Source of the DNA: Bradyrhizobium liaoningense
Lineage (GTDB): Bacteria > Pseudomonadota > Alphaproteobacteria > Rhizobiales > Xanthobacteraceae
Assembly: GCF_018130825.1 (NCBI RefSeq)
Contig: NZ_JAFCJS010000003.1
Location: 62,001-126,000 of the forward strand
Direction of reading: 5' to 3'
Length of the DNA stretch: 64,000 bases
The notes under the pieces are model-generated. The model was given only the letters and a program-made list of their open reading frames with translations. It did not search any database and had not been told where the DNA came from. Positions 53,454 to 64,000 of this stretch are shown piece by piece. The translations under genes and the position numbers were made by a program. Every line of letters starts with the position of its first letter. Position 1 is the stretch's first letter.

Positions 53454-54380
53454 TCAAGCCCTTTGGCTGCGCACGGATTGCCGTGCGCGTACCTTGCCGG
53501 CCGACAGGCACACCACTTCGGAGATCTGCAGCAGCTGCCGCGCCAACGGGCTGGTCTTGCGCCAGACCATGCCGATGGTGCGTGAGGGCTCGGGATCGCG
53601 AAAGCGCGTCAGCGAGACCGAAGCCGATCGCGTCTCCACCGGCACCGCCATTTCCGGGATCAAGGTCACGCCGATGCCGGCGCTGACCATCTGCACCAGG
53701 GTCGACAGCGAATTCGCGTCCAGCATCTCGCGCGGCGGCGCCGACTGCATGTTGCAGAACGACAGCGCCTGGTCGCGGAAGCAGTGGCCCTCCTCGAGCA
53801 GCAGCAGCCGCATCTCCCGCATCATCTCGCGCGAGGGCGCCGGCGTCCCTTCATCAGCGCCCGGCCGCACCAGCAGGAATTTCTCCTCGAACAGGGCGAC
53901 CTCGGTGAGCGAGGGCTCCGACACCGGCAGCGCGACGATGGCGGTGTCGAGCCGTCCCTCCACCAGCTCCTGGATCAGCCGCGGCGTCATCGTCTCGCGC
54001 ACGCGGATGTCGAGCTCCGGGTGCATGCGCGTGAGGTTCTTGGTGATCGTGGGCAGCAGGTATGGCGCGATGGTCGGGATCATGCCGATGCGAAGCCGGC
54101 CGGCGAAGCGGTCCTGCGAGGCCCGGGCGAAATCGCCGAGCTCGTCGACCGAGCGCAGGATATCGCGAACCCGCTGGGCGAGTTCCTCGCCGAACCGGGT
54201 CAGCGCGACCTGCCGCGCGCTGCGCTCCAGCAGCAGGCCGCCGAGCGTCTCCTCCAGTTCCTTGATCTGCATCGACAGGGCCGGCTGTGAGATCGAGCAG
54301 GACTCGGCCGCACGCCCGAAATGGCCATGGCGCGCCAGCGCATCGAAATACCGGAGCTGGCGCAGCGTCAGATTTATCAT
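53454..54380 (-). CDS. oxyR: hydrogen-peroxide-sensing regulator OxyR
   Basis: 308-residue LysR regulator. It has MINLTLRQLRYFDALARHGHFGRA then SISQPALSMQIKELEETLGG winged helix. The redox pair is Cys200 (EEGHCFRDQ) and Cys209 (LSFCNM), nine apart like E. coli Cys199/Cys208, so peroxide should form the activating disulfide. Divergent from katG, its expected target. Confidence 0.95.
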   Translation of the reverse strand: MINLTLRQLRYFDALARHGHFGRAAESCSISQPALSMQIKELEETLGGLLLERSARQVALTRFGEELAQRVRDILRSVDELGDFARASQDRFAGRLRIGMIPTIAPYLLPTITKNLTRMHPELDIRVRETMTPRLIQELVEGRLDTAIVALPVSEPSLTEVALFEEKFLLVRPGADEGTPAPSREMMREMRLLLLEEGHCFRDQALSFCNMQSAPPREMLDANSLSTLVQMVSAGIGVTLIPEMAVPVETRSASVSLTRFRDPEPSRTIGMVWRKTSPLARQLLQISEVVCLSAGKVRARQSVRSQRA

Positions 54381-54427
54381 AAGAAAATCCTATCGCAGCG
54401 ATCATTAAAGTCAACTTCACCTGATAG
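54381..54427. promoter_or_regulatory. candidate OxyR-binding region between oxyR and katG
   Basis: Contains the perfect palindrome ATCGC-A-GCGAT (54392-54402) inside CCTATCGCAGCGATCATT and an ATAG at 54424-54427. ATAG/CTAT tetranucleotides at about ten-base steps are the OxyR pattern; here it is only partly matched. Confidence 0.45.
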
Positions 54428-56653
<2,226 letters not shown>

Positions 56654-56664
56654 GCTGCAGCTCC

Positions 56665-56684
56665 CTCTCCCGCTTGCGGGAGAG
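56665..56684 (+). terminator. GC hairpin after katG
   Basis: CTCTCCCGC-TT-GCGGGAGAG, perfect nine-base stem with two-base loop, 12 bases after the katG stop. There is no T-run, so it may be an mRNA 3' stabiliser rather than a terminator. Confidence 0.5.
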
Positions 56685-56694
56685 GTGACTTCCC

Positions 56695-56765
56695 GTAGCC
56701 CGGATGGAGCGGAGCGCAATCCGGGACGCCGGTCCCGCATTCCGCTTCGCTTCATGCGGGCTACG
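56695..56765. repeat. dispersed palindromic repeat, family A copy 3
   Basis: GTAGCCCGGATGGAGCGGAG at the left and CTTCATGCGGGCTAC at the right. It is more diverged and shorter than the copies at 8721 and 34970. Confidence 0.75.
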
Positions 56766-56796
56766 GACTGCGGAGAGGCGATACGTCAAACACAAA

Positions 56797-56831
56797 TAAA
56801 AAGGGCGGCCCTTCGGCCGCCCTTCGTTTTT
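56797..56831. terminator. bidirectional terminator between convergent katG and pnp
   Basis: AAGGGCGGCC-CTTC-GGCCGCCCTT stem, followed by CGTTTTT on the plus strand and preceded by AAATAAAA, which gives the T-tract for the minus-strand pnp transcript. Confidence 0.85.
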
Positions 56832-56848
56832 CTGGACTGTAGCGAGAC

Positions 56849-59011
<2,163 letters not shown>

Positions 59012-59058
59012 AGATGTCTTCTTTCATGGTTCTCGAAAGAAGGGACGGCTCGGAAAAA

Positions 59059-59134
59059 CAAAAACCATGCGCAAGATTGCGGGATGCTGATCGAAGCGGG
59101 CGATCAGCGTCCTGCGATCCTGCCATGGTTTTTG
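59059..59134 (-). promoter_or_regulatory. long imperfect hairpin in the pnp leader
   Basis: Left arm CAAAAACCATGCGCAAGATT continuing to GCTGATCG (59059-59093) pairs with 59101-59134, which ends CATGGTTTTTG. The outer 11 and inner eight bases match exactly, with a few mismatches between, leaving a seven-base loop. It starts 47 bases upstream of the pnp ATG, the position of the RNase III-cleaved autoregulatory stem in E. coli pnp. Confidence 0.6.
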
Positions 59135-59356
59135 GATTTCGGATGGCGTCCATCCTTTCGGGTCATACGGGCGCCTTGCCCGTTGTGCCCAGCCGCCGGA
59201 TTGCTGCTGGACTGTCAGTCGGCACGAATGCGAACACCGAATTGCGGTCTTCGCCCTTCGTGCCTCGGGTGCTCGCCGTCAACGGCCCGCACCCGACGCG
59301 CACGCAGCCTCGATCAAAAACCTTTACACAAATGCTTTCGTTCGAAACCACGCGCG

Positions 59357-59379
59357 AAAACGCGCGCCGTTGGCGCGCG
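59357..59379 (-). terminator. hairpin after rpsO
   Basis: Perfect stem CGCGCGCC-AAC-GGCGCGCG on the minus strand followed by TTTT, nine bases beyond the rpsO stop. It could terminate or attenuate readthrough from rpsO to pnp. Confidence 0.65.
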
Positions 59380-59387
59380 CAGAGCTC

Positions 59388-59657
59388 TTAACGACGAATG
59401 TTGTGCTTCTCGAGCAGCGCCTTGTACCGCGCCTCGTCCCGCTTCTTGAGGTAGTCGAGGAGCGAGCGGCGGGTCGAGACCAGCTTCAAGAGACCGCGAC
59501 GCGAATGGTTGTCCTTCACGTGGGTCTTGAAATGGTTGGTGAGGTTGTTGATGCGTTCCGACAGGATCGCGACCTGAACCTCGGGCGAGCCGGTGTCGCC
59601 GGCCTTGGTGGCATTCGTCTTGATAACTTCCGCTTTGCGTTCTGCGGCAATCGACAT
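59388..59657 (-). CDS. rpsO: 30S ribosomal protein S15
   Basis: 89-residue ribosomal protein binding 16S rRNA helix 22. It has [56 protein letters not shown] and ends HNIRR. The ATG at 59657 is two bases after the truB stop; a TTG two codons earlier is unlikely. Confidence 0.98.
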   Translation of the reverse strand: MSIAAERKAEVIKTNATKAGDTGSPEVQVAILSERINNLTNHFKTHVKDNHSRRGLLKLVSTRRSLLDYLKKRDEARYKALLEKHNIRR

Positions 59658-59659
59658 CG

Positions 59660-60778
59660 TCAATTTCTCTCGTTGCGACCGGGGCTGGCAGTCAGGCCGG
59701 TCAGGTTGAACACACGCTTGGGGATGATTTCGCCATTGCCAACTTCGGCAAGCGCCAAAAGACGGCCTGCCACCGTGACATAGACTGTGCCGCTACAAGT
59801 GGGCGCATCCCGTCCGCGCAACAAAACGGCTTGGCCCCGATGGAGCCTTGCCGCATCAGCCCGAGTGACGGCCAGTGCCGGGATGTCGTCCAGCGCGGTC
59901 TCAACGGGCAAAAGCGCGTCGGCGAGGCTGCCCTCGCCGGACGCGGCTCTATCGCACAAAGCCTCCAACTGATCCAGCGGAATCATGTCGTTTTCGCCAA
60001 ATGGGCCGACCAGGGTCCGCCGGAGCGCGCAGATATGGCCGTAAGTGCCGAGAATCCGGCCCATATCGCGGGCGAGCGCGCGGACATAGGTGCCCTTGCC
60101 GCACTCGGCCTCGAACACGGCCCGGTCGTTATCTGGTTGATCTACAAGGGCTAAATGATGAATCTCGACCGGGCGGGGGGCCAGCTCCACGACCTCGCCG
60201 TCGCGGGCGAGGTCATAGGCGCGCTCGCCCTGGACCTTGATCGCCGAATAGCGCGGTGGGATCTGCTCGATCACCCCGGTGAAGCGGGGCAGCAGGGCCA
60301 GGATGGCGTCCCGGGTCGGGCGCTGGTCGGAGGTCGCGGTCACCCGGCCCTCGATGTCGTCGGTGTCGCGCTCCTCGCCCCAGCACACGGTAAACTGGTA
60401 GCGCTTGCGGCCGTCCATCACAAAGGGAACCGTCTTGGTGGCCTCTCCGAGCGCGATCGGCAGGCCGCCGGAGGCGAGCGGGTCGAGCGTGCCGGCGTGT
60501 CCTGCGCGCTTGGCGTTGAACAGGCGCTTGAGCACGGCGACCGCCTGCGTCGAGGTCATGCCGATCGGCTTGTCGAGCACGACCCAGCCGTGGACGTCGC
60601 GGCGGTCGCGGCGCGGCTGGTTGCCCTTCTGCTGCTTGGCGCGCGGATCGTTGTTGATGCGGCGCGGCTCCTGATGCGGCTGGGAATTGCCGCCCATCTC
60701 CGCAAAATTATTGTTCTGCACATCGCGCTGATCGGCCTCGTTGCCGTCGATCGTGCCGTGAGCCGGGTCCATCGTCAT
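59660..60778 (-). CDS. truB: tRNA pseudouridine-55 synthase TruB
   Basis: Converts U55 to pseudouridine in the T-loop of tRNAs. 372 residues; the catalytic Asp is in [21 protein letters not shown], with [15 protein letters not shown] before it and [14 protein letters not shown] after. It has an unusual N-terminal extension of about 60 residues rich in Asn, Gln and Arg ([17 protein letters not shown]) that may aid RNA binding. It overlaps the rbfA stop (ATGA). Confidence 0.96.
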   Translation of the reverse strand: MTMDPAHGTIDGNEADQRDVQNNNFAEMGGNSQPHQEPRRINNDPRAKQQKGNQPRRDRRDVHGWVVLDKPIGMTSTQAVAVLKRLFNAKRAGHAGTLDPLASGGLPIALGEATKTVPFVMDGRKRYQFTVCWGEERDTDDIEGRVTATSDQRPTRDAILALLPRFTGVIEQIPPRYSAIKVQGERAYDLARDGEVVELAPRPVEIHHLALVDQPDNDRAVFEAECGKGTYVRALARDMGRILGTYGHICALRRTLVGPFGENDMIPLDQLEALCDRAASGEGSLADALLPVETALDDIPALAVTRADAARLHRGQAVLLRGRDAPTCSGTVYVTVAGRLLALAEVGNGEIIPKRVFNLTGLTASPGRNERN

Positions 60779-61218
60779 TGCTCTTCTTCCCGATCCGAAT
60801 CCGGATCCTGTTCCAAGTCCTGTTCGAGATCCTTCTGCACCGCAGGTGTTCGCAAAAGCTTCTCGATCCGTTCCGCCTCGTCGAATCGTTCGTCGACGCG
60901 GAAGCGAATGTCAGGTGCAAATTTCAGGTTAACGCGCCGCGCGACTTCGCCGCGCAGGAATTTCTTGTTGCGCTCGAGCGCAGCGATGACGATCTCGGTG
61001 TCGCGTCCACCGAGCGGCATCACGTAGATTGTTGCGAGCTTCAAATCGGGCGACATCCGTACCTCCGGCACGGTGATGATGTGGCCTTCGAGATCCGCAT
61101 CATGCACGTTGCCTTGCGCCAGAATCTCGGCCATCGCATGGCGAACCTGCTCGCCGACACGCAGCTGACGCTGCGAGCCGCCGGGCGCGGAACTTTTTTT
61201 CTGGTGGTGGCGGGGCAT
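60775..61218 (-). CDS. rbfA: 30S ribosome-binding factor A
   Basis: 147-residue KH-like factor for late 16S rRNA maturation and cold adaptation. It has [39 protein letters not shown] core ([20 protein letters not shown]) and [21 protein letters not shown]. An acidic Gln/Glu/Asp tail ends it. Situated between infB and truB. Confidence 0.96.
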   Translation of the reverse strand: MPRHHQKKSSAPGGSQRQLRVGEQVRHAMAEILAQGNVHDADLEGHIITVPEVRMSPDLKLATIYVMPLGGRDTEIVIAALERNKKFLRGEVARRVNLKFAPDIRFRVDERFDEAERIEKLLRTPAVQKDLEQDLEQDPDSDREEEQ

Positions 61219-61295
61219 AGTTTGGAAATCACCTCGTCATGCCCGCGTTTGGGACACGGGCATTGTCATTTGTCCTGTTGAAACGAAGAGGCGCG

Positions 61296-61319
61296 GATGG
61301 CCGGAAAAATCCGGCCATC
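61296..61319 (-). other. hairpin between infB and rbfA
   Basis: Perfect ten-base stem GATGGCCGGA / TCCGGCCATC with an AAAA loop (TTTT on the transcript), 55 bases after the infB stop. Without a trailing T-run it is more likely an mRNA processing or stability element than a full terminator. Confidence 0.6.
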
Positions 61320-61373
61320 GCACTCCTGCAATTTCAGCTCAAAAAGATCCGAACGCTTCGGTAAGATTTGGAC

Positions 61374-64000
61374 TTACAGGGAGCGCTGGATCGTCTCCAC
61401 GCGATAACACTCGATCACGTCACCGGCACGCATGTCGTGATAGTTCTCGAAGGCCATGCCGCATTCCTGACCGGCCTGGACTTCCTTCACCTCGTCCTTG
61501 AAGCGCTTCAGCGTCGACAGCTTTCCTTCGTGCACGACGACGTTGTCGCGGATCAGGCGCACATTGGCGCCGCGTTCCACGGTGCCGTCGGTGACACGGC
61601 AGCCGGCGACCTTGCCGACCTTGGAGATGTTGAAGATCTCAAGGATCTCGGCATTGCCCAGCATGGTTTCGCGCAAGGTCGGCGCGAGCAGGCCGCTCAT
61701 CGCCTTCTTCACGTCGTCCACGAGGTCGTAGATGATGTTGTAGTAGCGGATCTCGATGCCGTTGCGCTTGGCGGCCGCAGCGGCCTCCTTGTTGGCGCGA
61801 ACCGAGAAGCCGATGATCGCGGCGTTGAAACCTTCCGCCAGCGTCACGTCGGATTCCGAGATGCCGCCGACGCCGGCATGCAGGATGCGGGCGGCGACTT
61901 CGTCGGTGCCGAGCTTCTCCAGCGAGCCGAGGATGGCTTCCAGCGAGCCCTGCACGTCGGCCTTGACGATCAGCGGGAATTCCTTGCGGCCCGCCGTCTT
62001 CAACTGCGACATCATCTGCTCGAGCGAGCCGCGCATGCCGGAGATCGAGGCAGCCGCATTCTCGCGCTTCTGGTGCGCGCGGTAGCTGGTGACCTGGCGG
62101 GCGCGGGCTTCGTTCTCGACCACAGCGAGACGATCGCCGGCTTCCGGCGGACCGTTGAAGCCGAGCACCTCGACCGGTACCGAGGGACCGGCCTCCTGCA
62201 CCGTCTCGCCCTGATCCGAGATCAGCGCGCGGACGCGACCCATCTCGGCGCCGGCGACGATGATGTCGCCGACACGGAGCGTGCCGCGCTGGACCAGCAC
62301 GGTGGCGACCGGACCACGGCCACGATCGAGCTTGGCTTCGATCACGGTGCCTTCGGCCGGACGCTCCGAATTGGTCTTCAGGTCGAGGATTTCGGCCTGG
62401 AGCGCGATCATCTCGAGCAGCTTGTCGAGATTGGTCTTGTTCTTGGCGGACACTTCGACGTCGACGACTTCGCCGCCGAAGGATTCCACCTGCACCTCAT
62501 GCTGGAGCAGCTCGGTGCGCACGCGCTCCGGCTTGGCATCGGGCTTGTCGATCTTGTTGATGGCAACGATGATCGGCACGCCTGCCGCCTTGGCGTGATT
62601 GATGGCTTCGACCGTCTGCGGCATCACGCCGTCATCGGCCGCGACCACCAGCACGACGATGTCGGTGACCTTGGCGCCGCGGGCGCGCATCGCGGTGAAT
62701 GCGGCGTGGCCGGGCGTGTCGATGAAGGTGATCTTCTTGCCGGTTTCGGGCGAGGTCACCTGATAGGCGCCGATATGCTGGGTGATGCCGCCGGCTTCGC
62801 CGGAGACCACGTTGGCATGACGGAGCGCATCGAGCAGCGAGGTCTTGCCGTGGTCGACGTGGCCCATCACGGTCACGACAGGCGAACGGGTCTCAGTGTC
62901 GGTGGAATCGTCGACCTGGTCGAACAGGCCTTCCTCGACGTCGGAGGCGGCAACGCGCTTGACGGTGTGACCGAGCTCCTCGGCGATCAGCTGCGCGGTG
63001 TCGGCGTCGATCACGTCGGTGATCTTGTGCATCGCGCCCTGCTTCATCAGCATGCGGATGACGTCGACCGCGCGCTCGGCCATGCGGTTGGCGAGTTCCT
63101 GGATGGTAATCGCTTCCGGAATCGTCACCTCGCGGATGAGCTTTTCCTTCGGCTCGTTCGAGGCGTGGCCCTTCAGGCGCTGGGTGCGGCGGCGGAACGA
63201 GGCGATCGAGCGCTCGCGCACCTCGTCGGCATTGAGCGCGGTGACGACGGTGAGGCGACCGCGTTCCTTCTGCGGGCCGGGCTTGTGGGTCGTCTTGGGG
63301 GCTGCCGCAGGACGCACAGCGCCGCCGGGACCGCGGCGGATCTGGCGCGGACCATCGTCCTCGTCCGGTCCGGCTGCGACTGCGGGGGCGCGACCCAGCG
63401 GGCCACCGCCGGCCGGCCGTTGCGTGGTCGTTCCGGGGCGCGCGGTCGTTGTTCCCGGACGTGCCGTCGCGGGGGCGCCGGGACGCGCTGCGGGCGCGCT
63501 GGTGGGACGCGGCGCGGGAGCGGCCGGGGCCGCAGCCGCCGCAGGGCGGGGAGCGGACGGCTGCTCACCTTCGCCAAAGCGCTTCTTGGCCTCGGTCTCG
63601 GCCTTCCGCTTGGCTTCGTCCTCGTGACGATGGCGCTCTTCCTCGGCCTTGCGGCGCGACTCGGCGGCCTCGCGCTCGGCGCGTTCGGCGGCCTCGCGGA
63701 CGGCGCGGCGCTGGGCCTCTTCCTCGGCCTGGCGGCGCTCTTCGACTTCGCGCACCTTGGCATCGGCCAGCGCGCTGGCGCGGGCGGAACGTTCGTCCTC
63801 GGTCAACGTGCGCAGGACCACGCCGGAACCGGCATTGCGCGGCGGGGGCGGCGGAGCAGGGCGCGACGGAGCAGGCGCGGCCGGTGCCGGCTTTGCAGCA
63901 ACCTCAGGCGCGTGCGGCTCGGGGCCGTCACCAATGCGGCGCTTGCCGCGCTTCTCGACCACGACCTGCTTGCTGCGGCCATGGCTGAAGCTCTGGCGCA
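61374..64000 (-). CDS. infB: translation initiation factor IF-2 (partial, N-terminus beyond window)
   Basis: GTPase that places fMet-tRNA on the 30S subunit. The frame is open to the window edge, where it reads [20 protein letters not shown], a typical alphaproteobacterial IF-2 segment. A Pro/Ala and Arg/Glu-rich linker follows (residues about 30-230). The G domain shows [12 protein letters not shown] (G1), [10 protein letters not shown] (G3) and NKIDKPDA (G4). The C-terminal IF2-C2 domain ends [15 protein letters not shown]. About 875 residues are visible; the start lies to the right. Confidence 0.97.
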   Translation of the reverse strand, partial: RQSFSHGRSKQVVVEKRGKRRIGDGPEPHAPEVAAKPAPAAPAPSRPAPPPPPRNAGSGVVLRTLTEDERSARASALADAKVREVEERRQAEEEAQRRAVREAAERAEREAAESRRKAEEERHRHEDEAKRKAETEAKKRFGEGEQPSAPRPAAAAAPAAPAPRPTSAPAARPGAPATARPGTTTARPGTTTQRPAGGGPLGRAPAVAAGPDEDDGPRQIRRGPGGAVRPAAAPKTTHKPGPQKERGRLTVVTALNADEVRERSIASFRRRTQRLKGHASNEPKEKLIREVTIPEAITIQELANRMAERAVDVIRMLMKQGAMHKITDVIDADTAQLIAEELGHTVKRVAASDVEEGLFDQVDDSTDTETRSPVVTVMGHVDHGKTSLLDALRHANVVSGEAGGITQHIGAYQVTSPETGKKITFIDTPGHAAFTAMRARGAKVTDIVVLVVAADDGVMPQTVEAINHAKAAGVPIIVAINKIDKPDAKPERVRTELLQHEVQVESFGGEVVDVEVSAKNKTNLDKLLEMIALQAEILDLKTNSERPAEGTVIEAKLDRGRGPVATVLVQRGTLRVGDIIVAGAEMGRVRALISDQGETVQEAGPSVPVEVLGFNGPPEAGDRLAVVENEARARQVTSYRAHQKRENAAASISGMRGSLEQMMSQLKTAGRKEFPLIVKADVQGSLEAILGSLEKLGTDEVAARILHAGVGGISESDVTLAEGFNAAIIGFSVRANKEAAAAAKRNGIEIRYYNIIYDLVDDVKKAMSGLLAPTLRETMLGNAEILEIFNISKVGKVAGCRVTDGTVERGANVRLIRDNVVVHEGKLSTLKRFKDEVKEVQAGQECGMAFENYHDMRAGDVIECYRVETIQRSL

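Larger units (their letters stand above)
59012..59387. other. rpsO-pnp intergenic region
   Basis: 376 bp with no supported gene. On the pnp strand it holds, in order, the rpsO 3' hairpin (59357-59379), about 220 bp without recognised signals where a pnp promoter could lie, and the long hairpin at 59059-59134 just before pnp. Confidence 0.6.

Overview
The window is a GC-rich, gene-dense stretch of an alphaproteobacterial chromosome, most likely from Bradyrhizobium or a close Nitrobacteraceae relative. The evidence is an Irr protein with the Bradyrhizobium-type heme motif (GCPWHDV, Cys29) and His117-119, a DivL-type tyrosine kinase homologue, alphaproteobacterial AddA/AddB, a zinc-ribbon-less AccD, and a backbone order (aroA-cmk-rpsA, trpFBA-accD-folC, irr/fabA-fabB-fabI, katG, pnp-rpsO-truB-rbfA-infB) that I recall from Bradyrhizobium chromosomes. 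I see no insertion sequence, prophage, integrase or CRISPR array. The region is core chromosome, sprinkled with short palindromic intergenic repeats.

Layout. 1-4.6 kb: a truncated glycerol-3-phosphate-type binding protein, a class III CoA-transferase, the divergent ohr/ohrR peroxide pair with two palindromic operators, a GIY-YIG protein, tRNA-Ala(GGC) and a FYDLN acidic protein. 4.7-16.9 kb (+ strand): aroA-cmk-rpsA, sppA, ihfB, a LapA-like membrane protein, the coupled trpF-trpB-trpA set, accD-folC and a metallophosphoesterase. 16.9-34 kb (- strand): ubiE-ubiB, coaBC-dut, then divL - tsaE/amgK fusion - pilZ - murU - addB - addA - trxA. This joins quinone and CoA synthesis, dUTP hydrolysis, cell-cycle signalling, peptidoglycan recycling and recombination repair. 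34-44.5 kb: mutM, an orphan ParA, gamma-glutamyltransferase, an inactive-looking secreted protease homologue, a MoeB/ThiF E1-like enzyme, an aldo/keto reductase with a divergent LysR regulator, a D-2-hydroxyacid dehydrogenase and an SH3-domain exported protein. 44.6-48.1 kb: irr and the divergent fabA-fabB-fabI operon. 48.4-53.4 kb (the most accessory-looking part): an autotransporter, a GST, a tandem pair of uncharacterised exported paralogues and a GNAT. 53.4-56.7 kb: divergent oxyR/katG. 56.8-64 kb (- strand): infB-rbfA-truB-rpsO-pnp.

The most unusual observation is that coaBC starts, behind a strong ribosome binding site, with a FitA-antitoxin-like ribbon-helix-helix domain. The gene is preceded by two perfect palindromes, one of which contains a TGATAGC/GCTATCA half-site pair like the FitA operator as I remember it. 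This suggests an autoregulated, DNA-binding CoA-biosynthesis enzyme. Other points are the DivL Tyr in place of His, the TsaE-AmgK fusion next to murU, a His-less trypsin-like protein, a Gly in the glyphosate-discriminating position of a class II-like EPSP synthase, a long hairpin in the pnp leader, and at least five families of dispersed palindromic repeats.
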